From: Streptomyces monashensis
Lineage (GTDB): Bacteria; Actinomycetota; Actinomycetes; Streptomycetales; Streptomycetaceae
Length of the DNA stretch: 64,000 nt
Assembly (NCBI RefSeq): GCF_001866665.1
Contig: NZ_MLYO01000029.1
Span: forward strand, 1-64,000
Reading direction: 5' to 3'
This document shows positions 8,260 through 17,199 of the stretch, piece by piece. Position 1 is the stretch's first letter. Each line of letters starts with the position of its first letter. The notes under the pieces are model-generated. The model searched no databases. It was not told the DNA's origin and saw only the letters and a program-made list of their open reading frames with translations. Position numbers and translations under genes: made by a program.

Positions 8260-8712
8260 TCAGCGCGTCGCCGGCTCCACCGGAAGTCCCTGCGCCCGCC
8301 ACGCCTGGAAGCCGCCGACCAGGTCGGTCGCCCGGTGCAGGCCCAGCTGGTGCAGGGAGGCGGCGGCGAGGCTGGAGGCGTAGCCCTCGTTGCAGAGGAC
8401 CACGACGCGCAGGTCGTGCCCGGTGGCCTCGGGGGCGCGGTGGCTGCCCTGCGGATCGAGGCGCCACTCCAGTTCGTTGCGCTCGATGACGAGGGCGCCG
8501 GGGATCAGTCCGTCCCGCTCGCGCAGGGCCGCGTACCGGATGTCGACCAGCAGCGCCGCACCGGTGCGCGCCGCCTCGTGCGCCTCCCGTGCCTCGACGC
8601 GCCGGTAGCCCGCGCGCACCCGCTCCAGCAACGCGTCGATGCCGAGCGGCCGTTCGACCGCGCCCGCCGCCGGGCCGGTGCCGTCCGCCGGGGTCTCCTT
8701 CGTGCCGCTCAC
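8260..8712 (-). CDS. rhodanese-like sulfurtransferase
   Basis: A 150-residue single rhodanese domain. The active-site loop VVLCNEGYASSLAA contains the persulfide-forming cysteine. LLVDIRYAALRERDGLIPGALVIERNELEWRLDP and the closing FQAWRAQGLPV are family marks. GTG 8712 overlaps the TGA of the cysteine dioxygenase gene (GTGA), so the two are translationally coupled. It probably handles sulfane sulfur arising from cysteine catabolism. It is cytoplasmic, with no signal peptide. Confidence 0.88.
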   Translation of the reverse strand: MSGTKETPADGTGPAAGAVERPLGIDALLERVRAGYRRVEAREAHEAARTGAALLVDIRYAALRERDGLIPGALVIERNELEWRLDPQGSHRAPEATGHDLRVVVLCNEGYASSLAAASLHQLGLHRATDLVGGFQAWRAQGLPVEPATR

Positions 8713-9251
8713 TGCCAGTCCTCCGGCCGCTCCACCTGCTCCAGGCGCAGTACCTGACCCGTGCGGCTGTAGCGGCGGATGCGGGGAAGGGGCGGGTAGT
8801 AGGCGTGGACGGAGACCGCGTGCTCGGTGCGGGAGGCGTTGAGGACCTCGTGGACGTGGTGGCGGCCGAAGGCACGGCCCTCGCCGGCGGGGAGGCGGCG
8901 TTCGCGGTCGACGCCCTCGGAGAGTTCCAGGGTCTGCCAGCCGTCGGTCGGCAGCCGGGCGGCGAGGGAGTTCTCCTTGAGCTCGCCCGAGGCCGCGACG
9001 AACGCGCCGACCGACTCGGCGTGGTCGTGCCAGCCGGTGCCGGTGCCGGGCGGCCAGCCGATCAGCCAGGCCTCGCTGCCGCCCGGCCCCTCCAGCCGCA
9101 CCCAGGTACGGCCCTCCGGGTCGAGCGGAAGGGAGGCGATCAGCGCGGTGTCGGTGGCCGTACGCCGGGCGAAGTCGAGCAGGTCCGCCTGGGTGGGCGC
9201 CGAACGGACGCGGGGCGAGGCGGGGGACACGGAAGCAGGGGAGACAGACAC
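8709..9251 (-). CDS. cysteine dioxygenase (cupin)
   Basis: A 180-residue cupin that should oxidise L-cysteine to cysteine sulfinate. Family features are GWPPGTGTGWHDHAESVGAF (two iron-ligand histidines with the HDH pattern) and the later third histidine in GRHHVHEVLNAS. ALIASLPLDPEGRTWVRLEGP and AYYPPLPRIRRYS also match bacterial type I CDO. GTG 9251 was chosen because AGGAC precedes it by 7 bases; GTG 9257 and a longer N-terminus are possible. It is the first structural gene after the leader peptide and hairpin and is coupled to the rhodanese gene. Confidence 0.88.
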   Translation of the reverse strand: MSVSPASVSPASPRVRSAPTQADLLDFARRTATDTALIASLPLDPEGRTWVRLEGPGGSEAWLIGWPPGTGTGWHDHAESVGAFVAASGELKENSLAARLPTDGWQTLELSEGVDRERRLPAGEGRAFGRHHVHEVLNASRTEHAVSVHAYYPPLPRIRRYSRTGQVLRLEQVERPEDWQ

Positions 9252-9279
9252 GAGCACCGTCCTGGAGGTTCGCGGAAAC

Positions 9280-9297
9280 GGGCGCACGACGGCGCCC
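9280..9297 (-). promoter_or_regulatory. attenuator-like hairpin before the cysteine dioxygenase gene
   Basis: GGGCGC and GCGCCC form a perfect 6-bp stem with a 6-base loop, followed in the minus direction by GTTTCC. It lies between the leader peptide stop (9318) and the cysteine dioxygenase start (9251), where an attenuator would sit. There is no strong U tract, so termination is uncertain. Confidence 0.45.
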
Positions 9298-9317
9298 GGA
9301 GAGGGAGGGAAGCGAAT

Positions 9318-9404
9318 TCAGCAGGACGGACGACACACACAGCCCGCGTAGCGGACGAGGTCCATGTGGACCCTCCGCCACAGGCGCACGCAGGTGTCGG
9401 TCAT
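9318..9404 (-). CDS. cysteine-containing leader peptide
   Basis: A 28-residue ORF from ATG 9404, or 15 residues from ATG 9365. It reads MTDTCVRLW and ends MDLVRYAGCVCRPSC. The RRVHMDLVRxAGCxCRP pattern is shared by short putative leader peptides that precede sulfur-metabolism genes in streptomycetes. Four of its 28 residues are Cys, three of them in the last seven. Its start codon is 7 bases from a predicted -10 box, so it would be translated from a leaderless message. Slow translation at the Cys codons could change folding of the following hairpin and so couple expression to cysteinyl-tRNA supply. That mechanism is inference. Confidence 0.65.
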   Translation of the reverse strand: MTDTCVRLWRRVHMDLVRYAGCVCRPSC

Positions 9405-9411
9405 GGTCCGG

Positions 9412-9440
9412 AGTACAGCATGAGCGTGCACTCCGGTCAA
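9412..9440 (-). promoter_or_regulatory. promoter of leader peptide and cysteine dioxygenase operon
   Basis: In the minus direction, TTGACC (9440-9435), a 17-base spacer, and TGTACT (9417-9412) form a near-consensus promoter. Seven bases separate the -10 box from ATG 9404, which predicts a leaderless transcript. Confidence 0.65.
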
Positions 9441-9481
9441 CTCACCGTCACCATGTGGACAGAGCGTGATCGGCGTACGGG

Positions 9482-11086
9482 TCAGCGCGCGCCGGAGGCG
9501 GCCTCCGCCTCCTCCTTCACCGCGCCGCCCACCGCCGCCTCCGCCGCCGCGTACAGGTCGGCCGGCCGCACCCCGCTCAGCGCCGTGACCAGGTGGCCGT
9601 CGGGGCGCACGAGCAGCACGCTGTGCGCCGGCGCACCCGGGTACTCCTCGGCGACCAGCAGTTCGGCGGGGTGCGGCAGCGCGGTCACGGCCGCCGCGAG
9701 CCGGGGCATCACCCCGGCGGACATCCAGTGTTTGCGGTCCCACACGCCCGTGCCCGGCGCGATCAGCACCACGAGCAGGGCGCCGCGGCCGAGCCGATCG
9801 CGCAGCCGGACGAACGAGCCGTCCTCCGCGGTGACCCGGACGTCGGTGACCTGCGCGCCGGGTGCGGTCCCGACCGGGATCCGGCCGTCCAGCGGCGGGG
9901 GCGCGAGCGGCGAGTCGGCGTACGTCCCCGGTGCGCCGAGCGTCCCGCGCCCCAGGTGGCCGTCCGCCAGCAGCGCATCGTGGCCCCGGGCCGTGCCCGG
10001 CACCATCTGGCGCAGCCCGCCCGCGCCGCGCACCACCGGCAGTACCTGGTCGGCGGCGCGCAGCCGGGCGGAGACCGCCGCGCGCCGCTCGGTCTGATAG
10101 CTGTCCAGCAGCGCCTCGTGGTGCCCGTGGTGCCAGGCCGGGGCCAGCTTCCAGGCGAGGTTGTCGGCGTCCCTCAGGCCCTCGTCGAGCCCCTGGGTGC
10201 CGAGTGCGCCGAGCAGATGCGCCGCGTCCCCGGCGAGGAGGACCCGGCCCGCGCGCCAGCGGCGGGCCAGCCGGTGGTGCACCATATGGACACCGGTGTC
10301 GAGCAGGTCGTACGGCGGCGTGGTGCCGTCCGTCCAGCCCGCGAGCGTCTCGCGGATCCGGGCCACCAGGGTTTCGGGCGTGACCAGGTCCTTGCCGGGC
10401 GGCAGCAGCCAGTCCAGGCGCCACACGCCGTCCGGGAGGGGGCGGGCGGTCACCTCCCCGGCCGAGGGCCCGGACTGCCGCCACGGCGGCGTCCGATGGA
10501 TCAACGCCCGGCCCTCCCACGGAAGTTCCGCGCGCAGCGCGGCGACCGCGTGACGCTCCACCGCCGTACGGCCCGGGAAGCGGATGTCCTGGAGTTTGCG
10601 CACCGTGGAGCGCTGGCCGTCGCAGCCGACCAGGTAACTGCCGCGCCACCAGGTGCCCTTGGCGCCGCGGGAGTGCGCGGTGGCGCCGGAACGGTCCTGC
10701 TCGATCGCGTCCAGGCGGCTGTCCACGGCCATTTTCACCAGGGGCTCGTCGGCGACGGCCGTGCGCAGGGCGGCGGTGACGACGTGCTGGGCGATGTGCA
10801 GCGGGGCGGCGGCGCCCGCCTCGGCGAAGTCGACCTCGCTCATCACCTGCTTGCGCCGCAGGGACCGCCATCCGGCCCAGCGCATGCCGTAGCTGTCGAG
10901 CGGCACTCCGGTCAGCCGCTGCAGCAGGGCGGCCGTGTCCTCGCGCAGCACGACGGTGCGCGCGGGGCGGGGTTCGTCCTTGCCGGGGCCCTCGTCCAGG
11001 ACGACGGACGGCACCTCCTGGCGGGCCAGCGCCAGGGCGAGCGTGAGCCCGACGGGGCCCGCTCCGACGACGATCACCGGGTCCAC
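9482..11086 (-). CDS. FAD-dependent aromatic-type monooxygenase
   Basis: A 534-residue flavoprotein hydroxylase of the PheA/TfdB/MhpA group. The N-terminal dinucleotide motif is PVIVVGAGPVGLTLALALARQ. The second FAD motif is GRVLLAGDAAHLLGALGTQGLDEGLRDADNLAWKL, and the DG motif is LVGCDGQRSTVRK. The C-terminal ~150 residues form the thioredoxin-like domain of phenol hydroxylases (LIAPGTGVWDRKHW, LLVRPDGHLVTAL). It should use NAD(P)H and O2 to hydroxylate an aromatic substrate, which I cannot name. GTG 11086 was chosen because the Rossmann motif starts three residues later. It is a single gene with its own upstream region. Confidence 0.85.
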   Translation of the reverse strand: MDPVIVVGAGPVGLTLALALARQEVPSVVLDEGPGKDEPRPARTVVLREDTAALLQRLTGVPLDSYGMRWAGWRSLRRKQVMSEVDFAEAGAAAPLHIAQHVVTAALRTAVADEPLVKMAVDSRLDAIEQDRSGATAHSRGAKGTWWRGSYLVGCDGQRSTVRKLQDIRFPGRTAVERHAVAALRAELPWEGRALIHRTPPWRQSGPSAGEVTARPLPDGVWRLDWLLPPGKDLVTPETLVARIRETLAGWTDGTTPPYDLLDTGVHMVHHRLARRWRAGRVLLAGDAAHLLGALGTQGLDEGLRDADNLAWKLAPAWHHGHHEALLDSYQTERRAAVSARLRAADQVLPVVRGAGGLRQMVPGTARGHDALLADGHLGRGTLGAPGTYADSPLAPPPLDGRIPVGTAPGAQVTDVRVTAEDGSFVRLRDRLGRGALLVVLIAPGTGVWDRKHWMSAGVMPRLAAAVTALPHPAELLVAEEYPGAPAHSVLLVRPDGHLVTALSGVRPADLYAAAEAAVGGAVKEEAEAASGAR

Positions 11087-11205
11087 GGCGTGGCGCCCCC
11101 TGCCCGCAGCGGTGCCTCGACGGACGACGGTGAACAAGAAGGTGAAGCGGGGTGCACGATCACAGAACGTATGCAACCCATTGGCAGAGTTTGCGTCAAG
11201 CGACA

Positions 11206-11235
11206 AGGGGCAGTGGCGATCATGCCACTGCCCCT
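11206..11235 (-). terminator. terminator downstream of gluD
   Basis: A perfect 12-bp stem (AGGGGCAGTGGC / GCCACTGCCCCT) with a 6-base loop. It lies about 170 bp past the gluD stop in the direction of transcription and 120 bp before the monooxygenase start. The rest of 11087-11404 shows no gene. Confidence 0.75.
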
Positions 11236-11404
11236 GGGGCCCGTACGGGTGAGTGCCGAGGTGTCAGGCGGCGCCACCGGTACCGACGGTGCCGCCCACC
11301 GCGGCCGGATTCGGCTCCTCCATGGTCCCGCTGTTCTCCATGGTCCCCGGGTTCCCCGTGTTCTCCGCGCCGAGCTCCGCACCCTCACGCGGTGTGAGCG
11401 GCCG

Positions 11405-12337
11405 TCATTTCCTGGCGCCGCCGTCGCCGATGCCCGCGCCGGTGCCGGCCGGGTCGGCGCCCGTGCCTGCCGTGCCCGCGATGTCCGCCAGGTCCTGGAC
11501 CGCCAGCACCGCGCCGGTCGACTTCTTGCGCCGCCGCAGCCGGCCCTCCAGCCAGCTCGCGAACGAGGTCAGCGAGAAGTTGATGATCACGTAGATCACG
11601 CCCACGACGGTCAGCGAGGCGATGATGTTGCCGTAGTAGCCGCTCATCGTGTTGGCCGAGGCCAGCAGTTCGGGGAAGGTGAGGACGGCACCGCCGAGGG
11701 CGGTGTCCTTCACGACGACCACCAGCTGGCTGACGATCGCCGGAAGCATCGTGGTGACCGCCTGCGGCAGCAGGATGAGCCGCATCGCCTGACCCTTGCG
11801 CAGGCCGATAGCGAGAGCTGCCTCGGACTGGCCCTTCGGCAGGGCGAGGATGCCCGCACGGACGATCTCGGCGAGCACCGACGCGTTGTACAGCACCAGA
11901 CCGGTGACGACCGCGTAGAACGGACGATCGTCCGAACTGACACCGGTGTACTGGGCGAAGAGCGCGAGCCCGAAGATCATCAGGACCAGGACGGGGATCG
12001 CCCGGAAGAACTCCACCACGATCGCGGCCGGGACGCGCACCCACACGTGGTCCGAGAGCCGGGCGATACCGAGGACGGCACCCAGCGGAAGCGCGATGAC
12101 CATCGCCAGCGCGGCCGCCTTGAGGGTGTTCTCCAGACCGGGCCAGATGTACGTCGAGTACGCCTCGGTGCCGCTGAAGAAGGGCTTCCACAGCGGCCAG
12201 GCCAGCTGCCCCTTGTCGTCGAGGGCCGTGTACACCCACCATCCGAGGGCGGCGAGGGCGACCAGGAAGACCGCCGTGTACAGGGTGTTGCGCCGCTTGG
12301 CGCGGGGGCCCTGGGCGTCGTACAGGACCGAACTCAT
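11405..12337 (-). CDS. gluD: glutamate ABC transporter permease GluD
   Basis: A 310-residue inner-membrane permease of the polar amino acid (HisM/GlnP) family. It has an N-terminal membrane segment (TAVFLVALAALGWWVYTAL), then a five-helix core, and the EAA loop EAALAIGLRKGQAMRLILLPQAV that contacts the ATPase. The last ~40 residues are a Gly/Ala/Thr-rich tail. ATG 12337 overlaps the gluC stop (ATGA), so translation is coupled. It pairs with GluC to form the channel for glutamate taken from GluB. Confidence 0.93.
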   Translation of the reverse strand: MSSVLYDAQGPRAKRRNTLYTAVFLVALAALGWWVYTALDDKGQLAWPLWKPFFSGTEAYSTYIWPGLENTLKAAALAMVIALPLGAVLGIARLSDHVWVRVPAAIVVEFFRAIPVLVLMIFGLALFAQYTGVSSDDRPFYAVVTGLVLYNASVLAEIVRAGILALPKGQSEAALAIGLRKGQAMRLILLPQAVTTMLPAIVSQLVVVVKDTALGGAVLTFPELLASANTMSGYYGNIIASLTVVGVIYVIINFSLTSFASWLEGRLRRRKKSTGAVLAVQDLADIAGTAGTGADPAGTGAGIGDGGARK

Positions 12338-12999
12338 CGCTTCACCGCCACCTTCTTGCCCACCCAGCCGAGGATCAGACCCGTCGGCAGGGTCAGGCAG
12401 ACGAACCCGAAGGCGATGACCGCGGAGATGGCCAGCAGCTGCGCCTCGTTCTCGATCATCTTCTTCATTAGGAAGGCCGCCTCCGCCACGCCGATCGCGG
12501 CGGCCACCGTCGTGTTCTTCGTCAGCGCGATCAGCACGTTGGTCAGCGGGCCGACGGCCGCGCGAAAGGCCTGCGGCAGTACGACGAGCCCCAGCACCTG
12601 GGTGAAGCTGAGACCGATGGCCCGAGCGGCCTCGGCCTGGCCGACCGGCACCGTGTTGATGCCGGCCCGGATCGCCTCACACACGAACGACGAGGTGTAG
12701 AGGGTCAGACCGAGCACGGCCAGCCGGAAGTTGATCGCGTCGAAGCCGTGCGCACCGAGGCTGATGCCCAGCGTCTGGTTGAGGCCGAGTGAGGAGAACA
12801 GGATGATCACCGTGAGCGGGATGTTCCGCACGATGTTCACGTAGGCGGTGGCGAAACCGCGCATCAGCGGTACCGGGCCCACCCGCATGGCGGCCAGCAG
12901 AGTGCCCCAGACCAGGGAGCCCACGGCCGACAGCAGCGTGAGCTGCACGGTCGTCCAGAAGGCGCCCAGTACGTCGTACTTGTCAAGAAAGTCGAACAC
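12334..12999 (-). CDS. gluC: glutamate ABC transporter permease GluC
   Basis: A 221-residue permease of the same family as GluD. The core has the EAA loop EAARAIGLSFTQVLGLVVLPQAFR and about five membrane helices. It starts at GTG 12999 with GGGAG close upstream and ends inside the gluD start. It lies between the binding protein and the second permease, the standard gluABCD order. Confidence 0.93.
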   Translation of the reverse strand: MFDFLDKYDVLGAFWTTVQLTLLSAVGSLVWGTLLAAMRVGPVPLMRGFATAYVNIVRNIPLTVIILFSSLGLNQTLGISLGAHGFDAINFRLAVLGLTLYTSSFVCEAIRAGINTVPVGQAEAARAIGLSFTQVLGLVVLPQAFRAAVGPLTNVLIALTKNTTVAAAIGVAEAAFLMKKMIENEAQLLAISAVIAFGFVCLTLPTGLILGWVGKKVAVKR

Positions 13000-13079
13000 G
13001 TTCTCCCGCGCTTCCGCGTGTAAGGATGCCCCGGCGCGCCGCCGCCGTCAGGAGCGACGGCGCACCGGCGGGCGCTGCC

Positions 13080-13910
13080 TCAGCTCTTGATGTCGCCGAT
13101 CTTCGGGGCGGGCTCGTTCTTGTAGTCGGCCGGGCCGAAGTTCTTCTTCACGGCCGTCTCCCAGGAACCGTCGGAGACCATGTCCTCGAGAGCTTTGTTG
13201 ATCTTGGCCTTGAGGGCGCTGCCCTTCTTGACGCCGATGCCGTAGTTCTCGTTGGTCATCTTGAAGCCGCCGAGCTTGAACTTGCCCTTGAACTGGGCCT
13301 GGGCGGCGTAACCGGCGAGGATCGAGTCGTCCGTGGTGAGGGCTTCGATGGCACCGCTCTGCAGGCCCGACATGCATGCCGAGTAGGTCGGGTACGTCTG
13401 GAGGTTCGCCTTGGGAGCCAGCTTGGCCTTGAGGTTCTGGGCCGAGGTCGAGCCGGCCACCGAGCACAGGTTCTTGCCGTTGAGGTCCGCCGGAGCCTTG
13501 ATCTTCGTGTCGTCCGCGCGCAGCAGCACGTCCTGGTGGGCCAGCAGGTACGGGCCGGCGAAGTCGACCTTCTCCTGACGCTTCGGGGTGATCGAGTAGG
13601 TGGCCGCGATGAAGTCGACGTCACCACGCTGCAGCATGGTCTCGCGGTCGGCGCTCTTCGACTCCTTCCACTCGATCTGGTCGGCGCTGTAACCGAGCTT
13701 CTTGGCGACGTAGGTGGCCACGTCGACGTCGAAGCCGGCGTAGCCCGACGGGGTCTTCTGGCCGAGGCCCGGCTGGTCGAACTTGATGCCGATGGCGATC
13801 TTCTTGCCGCCGCCGGAGGAGTCGTCCTTCTTGCCGCCGCCGCACGCGGTGGCGGTCACGGCGAGGGCGAGGGCGACGGCCGAGGCGGCGGTGACCTTGC
13901 GGAGCTGCAT
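13080..13910 (-). CDS. gluB: glutamate-binding lipoprotein GluB
   Basis: A 276-residue solute-binding protein (SBP_bac_3 family). The signal sequence MQLRKVTAASAVALALAVTATAC ends in a lipobox cysteine, so it is anchored outside the membrane. FDVDVATYVAKKLGY and NENYGIGVKKGSALK are typical of amino-acid binding proteins. ATG 13910 is preferred over ATG 13919 because GAAGG lies 9 bases before it and directly against the other. It captures glutamate for GluC/GluD. The 80-bp gap to gluC may hold a processing or stop site that lets GluB be made in excess. Confidence 0.93.
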   Translation of the reverse strand: MQLRKVTAASAVALALAVTATACGGGKKDDSSGGGKKIAIGIKFDQPGLGQKTPSGYAGFDVDVATYVAKKLGYSADQIEWKESKSADRETMLQRGDVDFIAATYSITPKRQEKVDFAGPYLLAHQDVLLRADDTKIKAPADLNGKNLCSVAGSTSAQNLKAKLAPKANLQTYPTYSACMSGLQSGAIEALTTDDSILAGYAAQAQFKGKFKLGGFKMTNENYGIGVKKGSALKAKINKALEDMVSDGSWETAVKKNFGPADYKNEPAPKIGDIKS

Positions 13911-13993
13911 GCTGAACATCCTTCGAAAATGGTGCGGAACGAGACCCGTCGGAAAAGGCGACCCGGGTACGGAGGGCCGGGCCGGCGCCGCCC

Positions 13994-14770
<777 letters not shown>

Positions 14771-14819
14771 CGCTCTCGGGCTCCGTCCTGCTCGGTTTCG
14801 GAGGACAGTAATGAGCCGC

Positions 14820-14855
14820 TGTGACCTGCGTCATCACATCTGAGGGAGATCTGAG
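14820..14855. promoter_or_regulatory. candidate GluR operator between gluA and gluR
   Basis: Two elements adjoin. TGTGA-N9-TCACA is an inverted repeat at 14820-14838. ATCTGAG occurs twice, at 14838-14844 and 14849-14855, exactly 11 bp apart, one helical turn. OmpR-family regulators bind such tandem direct repeats. The position, 50-85 bp upstream of the gluA start in the divergent intergenic region 14771-15060, suits control of the transporter. Confidence 0.4.
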
Positions 14856-15060
14856 CATCACGATCCGATAGCAAACGGACACGTGTCGTAGCACATGTTC
14901 CCCGCGCGCGTATCGGCCGGATAACGGTAGCGACAGGCAACCGGAACCCTCTTGACGCCGTCCTTGTCCATCGGCGTCACTGCCATGGTGCACGCGCGCG
15001 TGCGCCTACAAGACGCACGAGAACCGACACCGTACGACCGCTGAACCGGAGGGGGCCGGG

Positions 15061-15747
15061 ATGAGACTGCTGCTCGTCGAGGACGACAACCACGTCGCCG
15101 CGGCCCTGTCCGCCGTCCTCGCGCGGCACGGCTTCGAGGTCACGCACGCGCGTAGCGGCGAGGAAGCCCTCCAGGCACTCGTCCCCGAGAGCGACGGTTT
15201 CGGTGTCGTCCTGCTCGACCTCGGCCTGCCCGACCAGGACGGATACGAGGTCTGCGGCAAGATCCGCAAGCGCACCGGCACCCCGGTGATCATGGTCACC
15301 GCCCGCTCCGACGTGCGCTCCCGCATCCACGGGCTCAACCTGGGCGCCGACGACTACGTCGTGAAGCCGTACGACACCGGGGAACTGCTCGCCCGGATCC
15401 ACGCCGTCAGCCGGCGCACCGCCCACGAGGACGCGGGCCCCGGCGGCGACGGGTCGCTGCTGCTCGGCGCCGTGCGCATCGAACTGCCCACCCGCCAGGT
15501 CACCGTGGCCGGTGCGGTCGTCCAGCTGACCCGCAAGGAGTTCGACCTGCTCGCCCTGCTCGCGCAGCGTCCGGGCGTCGTCTTCCGGCGGGAGCAGATC
15601 ATCAGCGAGGTCTGGCGCACCAGTTGGGAGGGCACCGGCCGCACCCTGGAGGTGCACGTCGCCTCCCTGCGGGCCAAACTGCGCATGCCCGCGCTGATCG
15701 AGACCGTACGCGGCGTCGGCTACCGGCTCGTCGCGCCGGCCGCCTAG
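15061..15747 (+). CDS. gluR: response regulator GluR
   Basis: A 228-residue OmpR/PhoB-type regulator. The receiver domain has the acidic pair VEDDN, the phospho-acceptor Asp in LLDLGLPDQDG, the Thr in MVTARSD and Lys in VVKPYD. The C-terminal winged helix is LTRKEFDLLALLAQRPGVVFRREQI through IETVRGVGYRL. In S. coelicolor the matching pair beside gluABCD, GluR-GluK, senses glutamate and controls the transporter, and the synteny here is the same. The kinase gene follows after 9 bases. Confidence 0.92.
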   Translation: MRLLLVEDDNHVAAALSAVLARHGFEVTHARSGEEALQALVPESDGFGVVLLDLGLPDQDGYEVCGKIRKRTGTPVIMVTARSDVRSRIHGLNLGADDYVVKPYDTGELLARIHAVSRRTAHEDAGPGGDGSLLLGAVRIELPTRQVTVAGAVVQLTRKEFDLLALLAQRPGVVFRREQIISEVWRTSWEGTGRTLEVHVASLRAKLRMPALIETVRGVGYRLVAPAA

Positions 15748-15756
15748 CGGGGCCGG

Positions 15757-17160
15757 GTGCGCGCACGTCTGCTGCCGCTGCTCATCGTCCTGATGGCGGC
15801 CGTACTCCTCGCTCTCGGCCTGCCGCTCGCCATCAGCGTGGCCGCCGCCCAGCAGCAGAAGGTCGTCGTCGACCGGATCGACGACACGGCGCGCTTCGCC
15901 GCGCTCGCCCAGTTCGTCACCGGCGGCCCCGGCGGATCCCGCCGCACGGGCACGGACGAGCGCCTGGAGGCGCTGCGCAGCGAACTCGCCAACTACTACG
16001 GCGTCTACGGCATCAACGCCGGTGTCTTCTACCGCAACGGCTCCGCCATGGCCAATGCCCCCGCCGACTGGCTCGTACCGCCGAAGGGGGAGGTCCGGGA
16101 CGCGTTCGCGGAGGCGCTGCTCAGCCGGCGCAGCCACGATCCGCGACAGGTGTGGCCGTGGCAGCGCAGCCGACTGGTCGTCGCCTCGCCGGTGATCCGG
16201 GACGGGGACGTCGTGGCGGTCGTGGTCACCGACTCGCCGACCGGGCAGATGCGGTCCCGGATCCTGCACAGCTGGCTGCTCGTCGCGGCCGGCGAGAGCG
16301 CGGCGATGCTGCTGGCCGTCGGGGCGGCGCTACGGCTCACCGGCTGGGTGCTCCGACCGGTCCGCGTCCTGGACGCCACCACCCACGACATCGCCACCGG
16401 ACGCCTGAAGTCCCGGGTCGCGGCGGCCGGCGGACCGCCGGAACTCAGAAGGCTGGCCCGGTCGTTCAACGAGATGGCGGACAACGTCGAGGACGTGCTG
16501 GAGCAGCAGCGTGCCTTCGTCGCCGACGCCTCGCACCAGCTGCGCAACCCGCTCTCGGCGCTGCTGCTGCGCATCGAGCTGCTCGCCCTCGAACTCCCCG
16601 AGGACAACGAGGAGATCGCCTCCGTCCGCACCGAGGGAAAGCGTCTCGCGCAGGTGCTGGACGACCTGCTCGACCTGGCGCTGGCCGAGCACGCCGAGGC
16701 GGACCTGAGCCTGACGGACGTCGGCGCGCTCGCGGAGGAGCGGGTGGCCGCGTGGTCACCGGCCGCCGGTGCGAAGGGCGTCCGGCTGACCGGGGAGTGC
16801 CCGCCCACGACCGGCTGGGCCGACCCGATCACCCTGTCCAGCGCCCTGGACGCGGTGATCGACAACGCCGTGAAGTTCACCCCCGAGGGCGGCACGGTGG
16901 CGGTCACCGTGGCAGCCGACGGCGACACCTCCACGATCGTGGTGACCGACACCGGTCCCGGCCTCACCGAGGAGGAACTCGCGCGCGTGGGCGACCGCTT
17001 CTGGCGCAGCGGCCGCCATCAGAACATCAAGGGCTCGGGCCTCGGCCTGTCCATCACGCGCGCGTTGCTCATGGCGGGCGGCGGCTCGATCACGTACGAC
17101 CACCACGAACCGGGCGGCCTGCGCGTGACGGTGCGGGTGCCACGACAGGGGGAGCACTGA
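15757..17160 (+). CDS. gluK: sensor histidine kinase GluK
   Basis: A 467-residue membrane kinase. There are two transmembrane segments (about residues 5-28 and 170-195) around an extracytoplasmic sensor of about 140 residues. HAMP, HisKA with the phospho-acceptor His in ADASHQLRNPL, and an ATPase domain with N box AVIDNAVKFT and G box VTDTGPGL follow. It should phosphorylate GluR in response to extracellular glutamate. GTG 15757 lies 9 bases after the gluR stop, so they form an operon. Confidence 0.92.
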   Translation: MRARLLPLLIVLMAAVLLALGLPLAISVAAAQQQKVVVDRIDDTARFAALAQFVTGGPGGSRRTGTDERLEALRSELANYYGVYGINAGVFYRNGSAMANAPADWLVPPKGEVRDAFAEALLSRRSHDPRQVWPWQRSRLVVASPVIRDGDVVAVVVTDSPTGQMRSRILHSWLLVAAGESAAMLLAVGAALRLTGWVLRPVRVLDATTHDIATGRLKSRVAAAGGPPELRRLARSFNEMADNVEDVLEQQRAFVADASHQLRNPLSALLLRIELLALELPEDNEEIASVRTEGKRLAQVLDDLLDLALAEHAEADLSLTDVGALAEERVAAWSPAAGAKGVRLTGECPPTTGWADPITLSSALDAVIDNAVKFTPEGGTVAVTVAADGDTSTIVVTDTGPGLTEEELARVGDRFWRSGRHQNIKGSGLGLSITRALLMAGGGSITYDHHEPGGLRVTVRVPRQGEH

Positions 17161-17199
17161 GGGGACGGGCTCCCGCAGGCCCGCCCCGCTCCGGCCGCC

